64,000 bases of DNA from Cranoglanis bouderius (taxonomy: Eukaryota > Chordata > Actinopteri > Siluriformes > Cranoglanididae), in the NCBI GenBank assembly GCA_023630585.1, contig CM042541.1:12740501-12804500 (forward strand), read 5' to 3'. Shown piece after piece: positions 10,471-21,055 of the stretch (positions within the stretch are counted from its first letter, which is position 1; each line of letters opens with the position of its first letter). Below the pieces are notes generated by a model, which had not been told where the DNA came from, did not search any database, and saw only the letters and a list, made by a program, of their open reading frames with translations. The position numbers and the translations under genes are program-made.

Positions 10471-11984
10471 AATTTGTTTTTGAGTGATTACCTCTATGTA
10501 TTGGCATTGCAAAATCACCTTTAAAAAAAAAAAAAACTCTTATTTCACTTGGTTTAACTACAACAGACATCTTTGTCATGGCACACAACAAATTTTGGTT
10601 ATACAACTGTTTATGGAAACCTTAATATCTTGTCTCAGGATGGGCCTTGCTCCTTGGAACAACAACTGATCTCTAGAGCACATTACAAGGTATGTGTAAA
10701 TATATAAACATTTTGCACATTCATGTTCCTTAGACTTAGAACTTGAGTCCAAATGTAATGCTCAAGATTACTCACAGTTCCACAATTAGGGTCAATTTAT
10801 AATGGGAAGGGTTTGAGTCTCAGTCATAAATTTTTTAGGAAAACATTTCAGAACATTTCAGGTTTGAGACTTCTCGCTTTTTCTTTAATGGGGGCAAGAA
10901 AGTGCAATGTTTTTAAATTTCCCTCACTCTACAGCATTCTATTCTCACAAAAAAAAATAAATTGTGAATTTACACCTCAGAAATCACTTACTGCTTTTAT
11001 CACAGGAGAGGAGAAACAACAACACCGCTCTGTTTATAACACTATACTTCCCAACTGAACACTGTACTTCCATATTTAGATAAAAATCTATTCATGCATA
11101 CCAACTGTACACCTGTACCAACATGATAGATCAGACTGGTTCTTCAAATCTGGCCCTCAAGATCCACTGTCCTGCAGAGTTTACCTCCAATCTACAAACT
11201 TTGTAATAGATTTTTTTATTTTATGACTTCTACATTATCAATTCAGTACAAAAAACATTTTAGATTTCCAAACATTAGTTTTCTAGCACAAAATTAAATG
11301 TTACAGAAAAATGTTTGTATGTTATTAAAGAAAGCAGCATATTATGTAAGAGACCACTTTTCAGACAAAACATATTATGAAGGCTGGTTCTGCAAGATGC
11401 TGAATAAAACTTACCAGCTAATTTCCTTATAAAACGAAAATTGTACCAGAGACTACTGTACTGCTCTTTGTGGTATGTTTTTTATGTAAAAACATTTAAT
11501 TTCATTATTTTGAAGGCAACTTTGCTCTAATTTCTTTGCATGTGCAATGTACAGTACTGTACATTTACCTTGTAATGTGTTATAGGGATCAGTTTTGTTC
11601 AGTTTTGAGCTAGGACCATCCTGAGCCGAGATAGTGAGGTTTCCGTAAAAATCTGTTGTGTGATGGCCGTAAAAAAAAATTAAAAAATAAATAAATAAAT
11701 GGTGATTTTGCAATGCCAATGCATAGAGGTAATCACTCAAAAAAATATAGGAACATTAAAAACAGTCGAGCAACCTGCATTGGACCACTTGACATGGAAT
11801 GTTCTGGTGTTCCTAATAAAGTGGACAGTAATGCTATAAAAGCATATAAAAACACAATGGTTGGCTGTTACTTTTACAGCAAAAATATGACAATTTTTTG
11901 GTAGTGCCATTTTTAAAATTGTACATTATTGTAAATAAACAATAGTCTTTCACTGTACAATATACAGGAAGGGAAGCTATTTAA
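10471..11984. other. AT-rich spacer, no gene seen
   Basis: Short open frames here have no recognisable motifs. A fragment gtgttcctaataaagtggac at 11809-11828 matches the usual 3' end of the repeat above, suggesting more decayed repeat DNA. Confidence 0.35.
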
Positions 11985-11989
11985 CCATA

Positions 11990-12099
11990 TTAAATTTACA
12001 GTAAAAAACTACCAGTTACGGTTGCCAGAAATTTAGTTGTTTTTTTTTTAAAGTAAATTTCTGGCAACCACAACTGCTAGTTTTTTACTGTAAATTTAA
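11990..12099. repeat. Palindromic MITE-like hairpin
   Basis: Two inverted arms of about 46 bp (11990-12035 and 12054-12099) begin and end with ttaaatttacagtaaaaaac and its complement. They are separated by an 18-bp T-rich loop. This is typical of a small foldback or MITE element. No coding capacity. Confidence 0.8.
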
Positions 12100-12928
12100 C
12101 AGATTTTTTCAGTGTAGGTTATAGGAAGATAAAACACATGGGACAAGCAATCTTAAACAAGGCAGAGACTCTCAGGGCTTTGTAATTTCAGAGAATAGGT
12201 GGCTCCAGCAAAACTCAATACAAGTGGCTCTGTGCCAGCTGACAGAAGGCAGGCCAGCACAATTCTTTGTTGTCAGTGGTCCACATTTCCCAACTAACCA
12301 CACATTCCTAATTGCATCGTGAAGTGTATTGAAGTTTGCCTAGAGATTGAATGTATAGCCTGTAACCTGAGTAATGTGTATCAGAGTGTAATGCAGGAGT
12401 GATGTGCAGCAGTGGCAATGAATATACTGCAGACTGGTGTTATAACTGACAAGTCAAAACTAAAGCTGAGCAGAGCAAATACCTAATCCACTACATAGTA
12501 TGTCTGCCCAAGCAAGTGACTGGAATATTCAACAATATGCATGTTCAAGAGCACACTGAAGCTGCAACCTGACAAAAAAACATGAAAAATGAGATATTGA
12601 GATCAGTGCCCCCAGCAGAGAGACCAGTGGCCTCACTAGTGGTACTGTTGATACAGGCTGGTTTGATTAGCGTATGATATGAGGGCAATGTTAAAAATGT
12701 ATCTCTAATATGGTGACACTTTAGCTTCCATGTTAATGAAATGATTATACCACATTTATGCACAAATGGCTAAATCGCAAATTGTCAGACACTCTTGTCA
12801 TCTACATGCTGTTGTATGCAGACAAATGGAACATGCACAGGACATAAACCCCTTATTTAAAATAAAAATGGTCCCACAGTAGGATCTGGACGTTAACTTG
12901 CCATATGAAACACTGGAAGACATTTCAG
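12100..12928. other. Gene-free spacer
   Basis: No coding, RNA or clear repeat signal was seen in this stretch. Confidence 0.3.
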
Positions 12929-12932
12929 TTAA

Positions 12933-13993
12933 AGGAGACCTATTATGCAAAATTCACTTTTATATGGTGTTTGAACATAAATGTGTGCCAGCAGTGTATG
13001 TACACAACCACCCAATAATGGTAAAAATCCACCTACTCCTTTTTTTTTTATATATTACCCATAAATCATAAACAGTGTCTCAAAATGAGCCCACGACTGG
13101 TGACGGACTCTGCCCTATTAGCATAGATCCTTCCTTGAGTGAGCTGCACACAGTCCACTATGTTCTCCATGCTGGAGCATGAACATGAGTGCTGTAAGAA
13201 TGAACATAAGAGTCTTCATGTACTACCGGCTTCAGAGCCACTGAAGATGCATAGTGGAGTAGTTTTTTTTATGGAAATGTGCCCCCCAAAATAGCTAAAT
13301 TCGTATATGTTTATGCGAATCATTTTACACCAGACTGCTTTGTGAACAAGGGTCAATACAAAGCAGGATTTGCTTAAAAGTTTATCCTCAAGCATGGATC
13401 AATACCAACTGGTCGTGATCCAGTTCATATCCAGAAGAAGTAAGTATCGCACTTTATATTTTGTGAATGTTTGCAAATCGCCTTTCCGAATGTGCTTGTT
13501 AGCAAATTCCATGGCTAATGCGGCTAAAGTTACCACTGTCTCTGATTGTATTACAGAGGCAAGAGTAATGTTGTCATTTTTATTTTTAACCCAAAAATGC
13601 TTACTGTCTGTATAATTCATAACCGCACCTTTATTATGCACAATACAGTAAGGTAATTGTCTTTTTGAAAACTGTGTACGTTTTGTGTGAATCATTTTAC
13701 ACCAGACTACTTTGTGAATTAGTTTGTTAGCAGATTCCATGGCTTAATGCAGCTGTAGTATCCGAAGCAGGAGCTGTTCTCTTCTGGAAAGGGGGTGGGG
13801 AGCAGTAGCTTATTTGCATTTAAAGAGACGCACGCGAAAACAGCATGTTTTTGCTTCCACACAAAAAGGGGCATTTACAGCATGGTATAATAAATGATCC
13901 GTGGGGTACTTTGAGCTGAAACTTCACAGACACATTCTGGGGACACCTGAGACTTTTATTACATCTTGTAAAAAGGGTCTAAATAGGTCTCCT
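12933..13993. mobile_element. TTAA-flanked non-autonomous DNA transposon (piggyBac- or Kolobok-like)
   Basis: The element is bounded by TTAA at 12929-12932 and 13994-13997. It has a perfect 12-bp terminal inverted repeat, aggagacctatt. TTAA duplication is typical of piggyBac and Kolobok families. It spans 1061 bp and encodes no recognisable transposase. Two internal blocks are repeated: cattttacaccagact... at about 13321 and 13693, and ...cttgttagcaaattccatgg at about 13495 with a partner near 13725. Confidence 0.75.
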
Positions 13994-13997
13994 TTAA

Positions 13998-14430
13998 GAC
14001 ACTGTAGCGAAATTACAAAAAGGGGGCATTATTATGCATTATTCTTTTCCACCAGTATAATGTAATGGATCAACTTTAAGCATGAAACGAAACAGAAGCG
14101 CACGCTTGGATTCAACGCACCTTTTTAAAGGAGGCGAGTTTTAAAGCATGCCCGCGTTATCTACAGGAATGTGTAGTAACTCGGATGAATCTGCAACGTT
14201 TAAAATAATATTCTCCACCAGTTACGATTTACGTAACAAATTAAAAGATGTTTAACACGTTTAAATGTATTCTCCAATTTATGTGAGGAATTTGCTCGAA
14301 TGGCGTGAAATATATCTATATATCTAATCAACGCGTGTTGTGACCAGTTATAAATATACATCAGCCATGAAAGGGAATTTATATAGGTGCACATATACTT
14401 ATAGATAATTAACTACAACGGATTATAATT
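13998..14430. other. Gene-free spacer
   Basis: AT-rich DNA with no recognisable features. Confidence 0.3.
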
Positions 14431-15077
14431 AATTATGACTATGTATGTGGCCTAGATCAGCTTTATGAACTCTAAAGAGTGAGTTTATCCTTCTGGCCAG
14501 GAAGAATTAACTCACGAAGTTTATTATTAAAGATTAGAGCGGGTAATCGAGATCGCAGTATTTAATTGACTCAACCCGTCAACAAAACAGAGACAATCAA
14601 GCGTGGGATAATAGATTTTAATAGCTATATGTGACTATGGATACACAAGACTAACTCTAAGCAAAACATACATATATACACATCTATATACAGGGAGAGA
14701 AAAGGGATAGAGAGAAAGTAATGAAAGAAAGGGAAGCAGACAAAAACACAACTAATTAGCCTTTTTCAGAACCAGCATGAACTTAATTCTCCTGTAACAC
14801 AGGGGTACAATCTTAAAAGCAGATATAGGTCATTAACTATACTTGCATGGCCTCAAGGTTGAGAGTTTGCGCGAGGTCGGGTAGAGTTCGCTGGATCGTT
14901 GTTGTTTGAAAAGGCGTGTGCCCGGAGGTAGTTGCGTCTTGTGTCTGGAGAGAGAGAGATCCTGGCTTCCTCTTCCCGGGGCACGTGGCCCCGGGGGAGA
15001 GAAACCGGAAGAAGTGAAGTTGAGAAGTGAAGTCAAACTCTGAAGTCTAACTCTCAAATCTGAAGTGAAGTGAGCGT

Positions 15078-15100
15078 GGTGTTGTTTTAAAAACAACACC
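15078..15100. repeat. 23-nt perfect palindrome
   Basis: The arms ggtgttgtttt and aaaacaacacc flank a single central base. It lies inside the unclassified LTR-like block. Confidence 0.85.
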
Positions 15101-15537
15101 AATGCACATGTCTCTTTGGGCTATGGGCCAATCAGGAAGTTGGGTTTGCATGTCCGGATGACTCTCTTTGTCTGGTCTCAGACCCTAATTTAAATGTCCA
15201 GGGAGGAGCTGGCTTATACCGTGTTATAAATGAAATTAAGTGAAAACATGAAATGATGTATCCCATTGCAATATGATATGCATAATCAATCTGGGTATCT
15301 CGAGACGATTAACTACATACCAAATTCAATGGATTTGTGAAGAATAGTACAAATAAAACCTGGTTACAAACATTTAAAATGATATGCTAGATTAAAACTA
15401 TTTAAAGTCATTAAGGTTAGTTAAACACACAATATATGTAAAAAAAATAACATCACACTATTTAGACATGGAATAATTACATATAATTACACGTTACATT
15501 GAAGAGAGAGGGATTTCTCCATTGTGTGTGTAAGGTA

Positions 15538-15539
<2 letters not shown>

Positions 15540-15584
<45 letters not shown>
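15540..15584. repeat. (GT)n microsatellite
   Basis: About 22 dinucleotide units. Confidence 0.95.
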
Positions 15585-15585
<1 letters not shown>

Positions 15586-16046
15586 GTAAACCGAGATTAG
15601 ATTAGAGGTTTACGGGCCCCTTGGTCGGAGTTTTGGTGGACCCCTGCTGATGAACTAATCATGAAGTTTCCCAGACGTTCAGTCATCAAAGGTTTCTTTT
15701 ATTGCAGGGGTAAGTCCTGTGTGGGTCCCAGAGAGACTTTTTGCATCCTAAAGGTGCATCTGGTCAAAGGAGGCCTTTCGGGGTTACTCTGGGTCGCCTA
15801 CGTGGTGAAACTTTCTATGTTTAGTTTGGGTTAATTCAGAAATCAGTTTGAGCATAGTCATACGCTACAACACCGTTTCACTTTTTCTGGCCACCACTAG
15901 GTCCACATTGGGAACCACAGTTTAAACATGCCACAATGTTACCAAACACAGCATTCCTGCTAGATATTGTTGCTGTGGTATATTAATAAACCTATCAACC
16001 TATCTGCTCTTGTAGAGAATGTGCCTAGGTCAGCCCTATATCCAGT

Positions 16047-16345
16047 AAGTTCAATTCAATTCAATTCAATTCAGTTTTAGTTGTATAGCGCTTTTAACAA
16101 TAGACATCACCACAAAGCAGCTTTACAGAGATACATAAATTTTGGATCTAAATTTTAAATCGATAAATTTCTCCCCAATGAGCAAGCCAGTGGCGATGGT
16201 GGCAAGGAAAAACTCCCTGAGACGACATGAGGAAGAAACCTTGAGAGGAACCAGACTCAAATGGGAACCCATCCTCATCTGGGTGACACTGGATAGTATA
16301 ATTATAAGTGAATCCCTTCTATAACTGTATGATACATGATATAAA
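16047..16345 (-). mobile_element. L2-type LINE 3' tail with (AATTC)n
   Basis: On the minus strand it reads the same 3' UTR end as the L2 at 43.8-45.8 kb. It contains the complement of ctcatctgggtgacac, of cctcaaggtttcttcctcat and of agctgctttgtggtgatg, and ends in an attga-type repeat tail (16049-16072 on the plus strand). Confidence 0.75.
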
Positions 16346-16560
16346 GTGCAACTGTGTAGTCAGGAGTTCTTTGAAGTGCAATGTGGAAAATAGTAAGATA
16401 GCAATAAAGAACAGTGTCAGCATTTCAGTGATTTTCATATTCAATAGGGAACACTATCAATACTCTGAGCCATTGTCATCCCTAATTAAAGTACAATATC
16501 AGCATTATGTAACATTGATTCTTTGGAGCACCACCAGGTCAGCTGGGTCACTTGGGTTGA

Positions 16561-17275
16561 TGAGAATGGCACCGGAAGGAGGGAAGTAGGATGCACTCAC
16601 AAGGGAACGTTGTCAGTTTATTAGGAACATTCAAAATAAATAGAACCTTCAAAAGTAATGGTACAGTCTAACAAAAAACCACAAATAAACAAGGCAATAT
16701 TCCAAAAAAACAACAGGGCCGTTATTCCAAAAGGGCTAGGCAATAATCCAAACACTCACAGGGCAAAAATCCAGGAAGTCACGAGACAATAATCCAAAGT
16801 TGAGGAAAAGCGAGGAAAACAAAGACATGGAGGAATCTTCCAAGAAGTCACGAGGCAATAATCCAAAGTCTTTCATATAATTACTTCTTTTACATTTACT
16901 ACATTTAGTCTTCATGAATCACTTTCAATACTCCGCGAGGAAGCGGACACAAACAGGGGCTTAAGTAACACGGGTAATTAAATGCAAACAAGATAAAATA
17001 CACAACACCTGGAAACAATAATCAAACAATAAAAGGAGAACCAATGACAGAACATGGGAGGAAACATGACGTGCAGAGAAAGAGGGGCAGAGACATGACG
17101 TAAACCAAAAACAAAAGAGCACATGGCAAAGTAAACAAAACTAGAGTTCATGAATCAGTCCGGAGATTTTTGTGAATTGCGCTCGTACCACTCCTCCTCG
17201 TAGCACGAAGCGTGGAATGCGGAAATGCGCTACTCACTAGCCTCTGCTAGCAGTGTAGCGAGAAAGAGACTGCCA
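16561..17275 (-). repeat. 3' LTR of the non-autonomous element
   Basis: Direct repeat of 19864-20601, sharing ggcaccggaaggagggaagt, gttgtcagtttattagga and cctctgctagc. The stop codon of the long ORF (17247) lies just inside this LTR. The outermost bases (tgagaat) differ from the other copy. Confidence 0.85.
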
Positions 17276-19580
17276 ATGGCCAACAGCGCATCTCCCGAAG
17301 CGCCGAAAGTTCTGACTGTTCTGGCGGACCCGGGCCCCTGGGCAGGATCAGAACATCTGCCCCCCAGGACCCGAGGCTGGCGATGATCAGTGTCCCAAAG
17401 CCAGAGCAGAGCGTTTCGAGTTGTCCCTTTGAACTTGGTCGACAACTTGGTCGAGAACTCGGAGCTGCGCGTGACCAGGTGCTTGGCCTGGAGCTCGGAG
17501 CTGCGCGTGACCTGGCGCTTGGCCTGGATCTCGGAACTGCGCGTGACCGGGTGTTTGGCCTGGATCTCAGAGCTGTGCGTGACCTGGTGTTTGGCCTGGA
17601 ACCCAGACTGGAACCAGGACTGGACTCAGATTTGGCACCTGGATTGGAGACCGACTCGGAGACAGTCTTTGCAACAGACTGGGAAATAGGACAGAGGATA
17701 GGACAGAAAACTGTACAGAGGATAGGACAGAGGATAGGACAGAGAACTGGATAGGGAACTGGATAGGGAACTGGACTGGAAACTGAACTAGAACTTGAAT
17801 CATTAACAAAATCAAAAATCTGACCCGGAACAGAACTGAAAACCTGACTCAAAGCTAAGTCGGGAGCAGAGCTGGAAACTAAATTGGAAGCAGAGCTGGA
17901 CATTGAAGTGGAAACAGAGCTGGAAATTAAAGTGGAAACAGAGCTGGAAATTAAAGTGGAAGCAAAGCTGGAAATTAAAGTGGAAGCAGAGCTGGAAATT
18001 AAAGTAGAAGCAAAGCTAGAAATCAAAGTGGAAACAGAGCTGGAAATTAAAGTGGAGACAGGGCTGGAGACAGGGCTGGAGACAGGGATGGAGACAAAAT
18101 CTGAAACTGGACTGGAAACTGAGCTAGGAAGGTAACTAGAGACAGAGGAGGAGACAGAGGAGGAGACAGGAAAGGGAACAGGATCAGAAACAGAACCAGA
18201 AACAGAGTTGGGAACAGGACCGGGAACAAGACCAGAGACAGGACTGGGAGCAGGACTGGGAGCAGGACTGGGACTTGGCCTTGAAAAAACACCGGAAACT
18301 GGATTGGGAACTGAGCTAGGAACAGGACTGGGAACAGGATTGGAAATTGGCCTTGGATTAGGGCAGAAACCTGGACATGGAGTTGGACATGGACTAGGAA
18401 TAGGGCAGGAACCTGGACATGGACTTGGACATGGACTAGGACTAGGGCAGGAACCTCGACATGGATTTGGACATGGACTAGGACTAGGGCAGGAACCTGG
18501 ACATGGATTTGGACATGGACTAGGACTTAATTTTGCACTAAAACATGAGTTAGAACTTGGAAAGGAGGTCATCCCATGGACCTCTGACATGGACTTGACT
18601 TGAGAGGAGGTCATCCTGCGGACCTCTGACATGAGCAGGACAGGCGAGGAGGTTTCCTCGTGAACTTCTGGCAGGAACGTGGCTTGGGCAGAGGTCTCCT
18701 CATGGACCTTCGGTATGAGCAGGCCAGGAGAGGAGGTTTTCTCTTGAACCTCTGGCAAGAATGTGGCTTGGGCGGAGGTCTCCTCGTGGACCTCCGGTGT
18801 GAACAGGACTGGAGCGGAGCACCCCACTTGGGTCTCCGACAGGGACAGGACAGGAATGGAGGTCTCCTCGTGGACCTCAGGCAGGAACAGCACAGGAGTG
18901 GAGGTCTCCTCGTGAACCTCCAAGAGCAGCTCAGCTGAAGGGACCCCCTGCTGGGTCTCTGGCTGGAGCTCGGGGCTGGAGGTTGCCACGTTAGCCTCCA
19001 GGAGCAGCTCCATTGAGGAGACCTCCTGCTGGGCCTCCTGCTGGAGCTCGGGGCTGGAGGTTGCCAACTTAACCTCCAGGAGCAGCTCCGTTGAGGAGAC
19101 CTCCTGCTGGGCCTCCTGCTGGAGCTCAGGGCTGGAGGTTGCCACGTTAACCTCCAGGAGCAGCTCCGTTGAGGAGACCTCCTGCTGGGCCTCCTGCTGG
19201 AGCTCGGGGCTGGAGGTTGCCACGTTAACTTCCAGGTGGCGCTCCACTGGGGAGACCTCCTGCTGGGCCTCCTGCTGGAGCTCTGAGGGTGCCCGCCTGT
19301 GGAGCCGTTTGTGCACCCGCCAGCTGCCCTTAAAACAGGCTTGAGAGCAGAAGTAGCTACTCCTTCCTCCCTGTTTCCTGCAGGTGGGGCACTGTAGGAT
19401 GGCTGGTCGGGTGCATCCCTCGGTGGCGCACTCCTGGGTCAGGAGTTGAGAGGTGCAGGCTGCCATGTTAGCCTGCTCCCTCTCATAGTGGTCCAAAAAT
19501 GACTGGCAGGGTCGGTCTCCCGAACACCTGGACCAATAGATCCACAAAGCCCGAAACTGTATTGAGCTTCGTGGATCCAC
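17247..19580 (-). CDS. Element-encoded 777-aa protein: MetAP1-type C6H2 zinc finger plus repeat arrays
   Basis: Residues 51-94 hold a C6H2 zinc finger: C51, C56, C64, C67, C78, C82, H90 and H94, including LQCPTC and SYFCSQACFKGSW. This is very close to the N-terminal zinc finger of methionine aminopeptidase 1, which helps tether that enzyme to ribosomes. No aminopeptidase domain follows. The rest is low-complexity repeats: a 26-residue unit (SPELQQEAQQEV...) at 98-222, an EVHEETS-type unit at 222-340, a Pro/Cys array (PSPCPNPCPG) at 353-410, Ser/Val/Ile repeats at about 411-655, and SRPNTRSR-type basic repeats at 661-713. The frame overlaps the Gag-like ORF by 98 bp in another frame. Function is unknown. 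The start is uncertain, because the reading could also be entered by frameshift. Confidence 0.7.
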   Translation of the reverse strand: MDPRSSIQFRALWIYWSRCSGDRPCQSFLDHYEREQANMAACTSQLLTQECATEGCTRPAILQCPTCRKQGGRSSYFCSQACFKGSWRVHKRLHRRAPSELQQEAQQEVSPVERHLEVNVATSSPELQQEAQQEVSSTELLLEVNVATSSPELQQEAQQEVSSTELLLEVKLATSSPELQQEAQQEVSSMELLLEANVATSSPELQPETQQGVPSAELLLEVHEETSTPVLFLPEVHEETSIPVLSLSETQVGCSAPVLFTPEVHEETSAQATFLPEVQEKTSSPGLLIPKVHEETSAQATFLPEVHEETSSPVLLMSEVRRMTSSQVKSMSEVHGMTSFPSSNSCFSAKLSPSPCPNPCPGSCPSPSPCPNPCRGSCPSPSPCPSPCPGSCPIPSPCPTPCPGFCPNPRPISNPVPSPVPSSVPNPVSGVFSRPSPSPAPSPAPSPVSGLVPGPVPNSVSGSVSDPVPFPVSSSVSSSVSSYLPSSVSSPVSDFVSIPVSSPVSSPVSTLISSSVSTLISSFASTLISSSASTLISSFASTLISSSVSTLISSSVSTSMSSSASNLVSSSAPDLALSQVFSSVPGQIFDFVNDSSSSSVSSPVPYPVPYPVLCPILCPILCTVFCPILCPISQSVAKTVSESVSNPGAKSESSPGSSLGSRPNTRSRTALRSRPNTRSRAVPRSRPSARSRAAPSSRPSTWSRAAPSSRPSCRPSSKGQLETLCSGFGTLIIASLGSWGADVLILPRGPGPPEQSELSALREMRCWPLAVSFSLHC

Positions 19581-19845
19581 TGGCGAGGTGAAGCTCCGCC
19601 CATTGGCGAGCAGAGCCGACCAAACGAGAGAGGAGGAACCCCAACCACTGTTCTTTGTCGGGTTTGGGGTCCTCCAAACTCAGAAAATATAACTGGGCCT
19701 GCAACAAAAAACATTGGGGCCACGTGGAAAATCCATCGTAGGTGTTGGGGGGATAAACAAAGGACCATTGAGAAAAAAAAATCGAATTGTAAGCAGGCAT
19801 TTTAAATGTGGCGTGGCGCGCCCTACCTTTCCCCGCTGCATCCAT
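19483..19845 (-). CDS. Gag-like protein (capsid N-terminal part) of the non-autonomous element
   Basis: The 120-aa frame starts at an ATG about 20 bp inside the 5' LTR border. It has the fish Gypsy Gag pattern: YDGFSTWPQCFLLQAQLYF, WLGFLLSRLVGSARQWAEL, then FVDLLVQVFGRP. It ends at a TGA where the C-terminal capsid would normally continue. The long second ORF lies in the frame reached by skipping one base. Either a +1 shift joins them or the Gag was truncated when the second ORF was acquired. Confidence 0.7.
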   Translation of the reverse strand: MDAAGKGRARHATFKMPAYNSIFFSQWSFVYPPNTYDGFSTWPQCFLLQAQLYFLSLEDPKPDKEQWLGFLLSRLVGSARQWAELHLASGSTKLNTVSGFVDLLVQVFGRPTLPVIFGPL

Positions 19846-19863
19846 TTTTTGGGCAGAGTATTC

Positions 19864-20601
19864 TGTTACGGCACCGGAAGGAGGGAAGTAGGATGCACTC
19901 GCAAGGGAAAGTTGTCAGTTTATTAGGAATATTCAAAATAAATAGAACCTTCAGAAGTAATGGTACAGTCTAACAAAAAACCACAAATAAACAAGGCAAT
20001 ATTCCAAAAAAACAACAGGGCAGTTATTCCAAAAAGGCTAGGCAATAATCTAAACACTCACAGGGCACAAATCCAGGAAGTCACGAGACAATAATCCAAA
20101 GTCGAGGAAACGCGAGGAAAACAAAGACATGGAGGAATCTTCCAAGAAGTCACGAGGCAATAATCCAAAGTCTTTCATATAATTACTTCTCTTACATTTA
20201 ATACATTTAGTCTTCATGAATCACTTTCAATACTCCGCGAGGAAGCGGACACAAACAGGGGCTTAAGTAACACGGGTAATTAAACGCAAACAAGATAAAA
20301 TACACAACACCTGGAAACAATAATCAAACAATAAAAGGAGAACCAATGACAGAACATGGGAGGAAACATGACGTGAACCAAAAACAAACGGACCAATAAG
20401 GAAGCAGGGGCAGAGACATGACGTAAACCAAAAACAAACGAGCACATGGCAAAGTAAACAAAACTAGAGTTCATGAATCAGTCTGGAGATTTTTATGAAT
20501 CGCGCTCGTGCCACTCCTCCTCGTAGCACGAAGCGTGGAATGCGGAAGTGCGCTACTCCGCTAGCCTCTGCTAGCGGCGCAGCGAGAGGGAGACCCTAAC
20601 A
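19864..20601 (-). repeat. 5' LTR of the non-autonomous element
   Basis: 738-bp LTR with TGTTACGG...CCCTAACA ends, direct partner of 16561-17275. On the minus strand transcription should start here and run into the Gag-like ORF. Confidence 0.88.
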
Positions 20602-20837
20602 AGTGTGACATAACAGGGTCCTTTTTATAGACCAGCCACAAGGGCATGAGGTGACAACTTTCTATGTGTACTTACAAGAAAACAAGCAAAAGAATAGATT
20701 ACTAGAAAAAAGAAGTCCACATTTGGCCTACCATTAAGTCAACACCAGCTTATAAAAAGTCATATGAATTAAAACATTAATGTGATTTTTTTTTTTTTTT
20801 GGCTTGCTTGTGAATAAGGTGAAAAGATATGCAATCA

Positions 20838-21055
20838 CTGCTAAATGTGTCCTTAAACAATAAGCTGGCTCTTGCTGAATTCTTTGCAGACATGAGACTG
20901 GTGATTAAGCACAGGCCCAAGAAATCTATGTTAAAAAATTATTTTAAAAAATGCTTCAATGTCTATAGCCAGGTTATCAACTCGAATATATTATCTCATA
21001 CATCAAAAACACCATCTTTTCTCTACATGCTCCCATGATTTCAGTAATATTCACT
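20838..21055 (+). repeat. Left copy of a diverged duplicated segment
   Basis: It shares several runs in the same order with 27332-27510: tgctaaat, aagctggctcttgctga, ctctttgcaga-like, actggtgattaagcac, caagaaat-tatgttaa, tctcatacatcaaaaa. Same strand. Confidence 0.7.

Larger units (their letters stand above)
14431..15890. other. Unclassified LTR-like block
   Basis: The block has promoter-like features: a CCAAT box on the minus strand (ggccaatcagg at 15126-15136) and GC-rich patches. There is also a near-palindrome cccggggc-acgtg-gccccggg around 14976-14997 and a gaagtgaagt-type repeat at 15015-15072. It could be a solo LTR or ERV relic, but I found neither clear TG/CA ends nor a target duplication. 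The small open frame at 14833-15102 looks spurious. Confidence 0.25.
16561..20601 (-). mobile_element. Non-autonomous LTR retrotransposon carrying a captured zinc-finger ORF
   Basis: Two direct LTRs (16561-17275 and 19864-20601) bound about 2.6 kb of internal DNA. The right LTR has TGTTA...TAACA ends. The internal part holds a Gag-like ORF and a long second ORF on the minus strand. I found no reverse transcriptase, RNase H or integrase motifs, so it must rely on another element. The LTRs look about 95% identical by eye in their first 130 bp, so the insertion is not very old. The right LTR has an extra block near 20371-20407. I could not find a 5-bp target duplication. Confidence 0.85.

Noticed and set aside
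13399..13740. 113-aa minus-strand frame
   Set aside because: Lies inside the TTAA-flanked MITE and covers its internally duplicated block.
17567..18292. Additional minus-strand frames of hydrophobic repeats (LLPVLLPVL-type)
   Set aside because: Out-of-frame readings of the same repeat arrays; they look like membrane segments only because of repeat composition.
17383..18938. Plus-strand frames rich in LELGAARD, EVETELEIK and GLGHGLG repeats
   Set aside because: They mirror the in-frame repeats of the minus-strand 777-aa ORF; the repeat period keeps several frames open.
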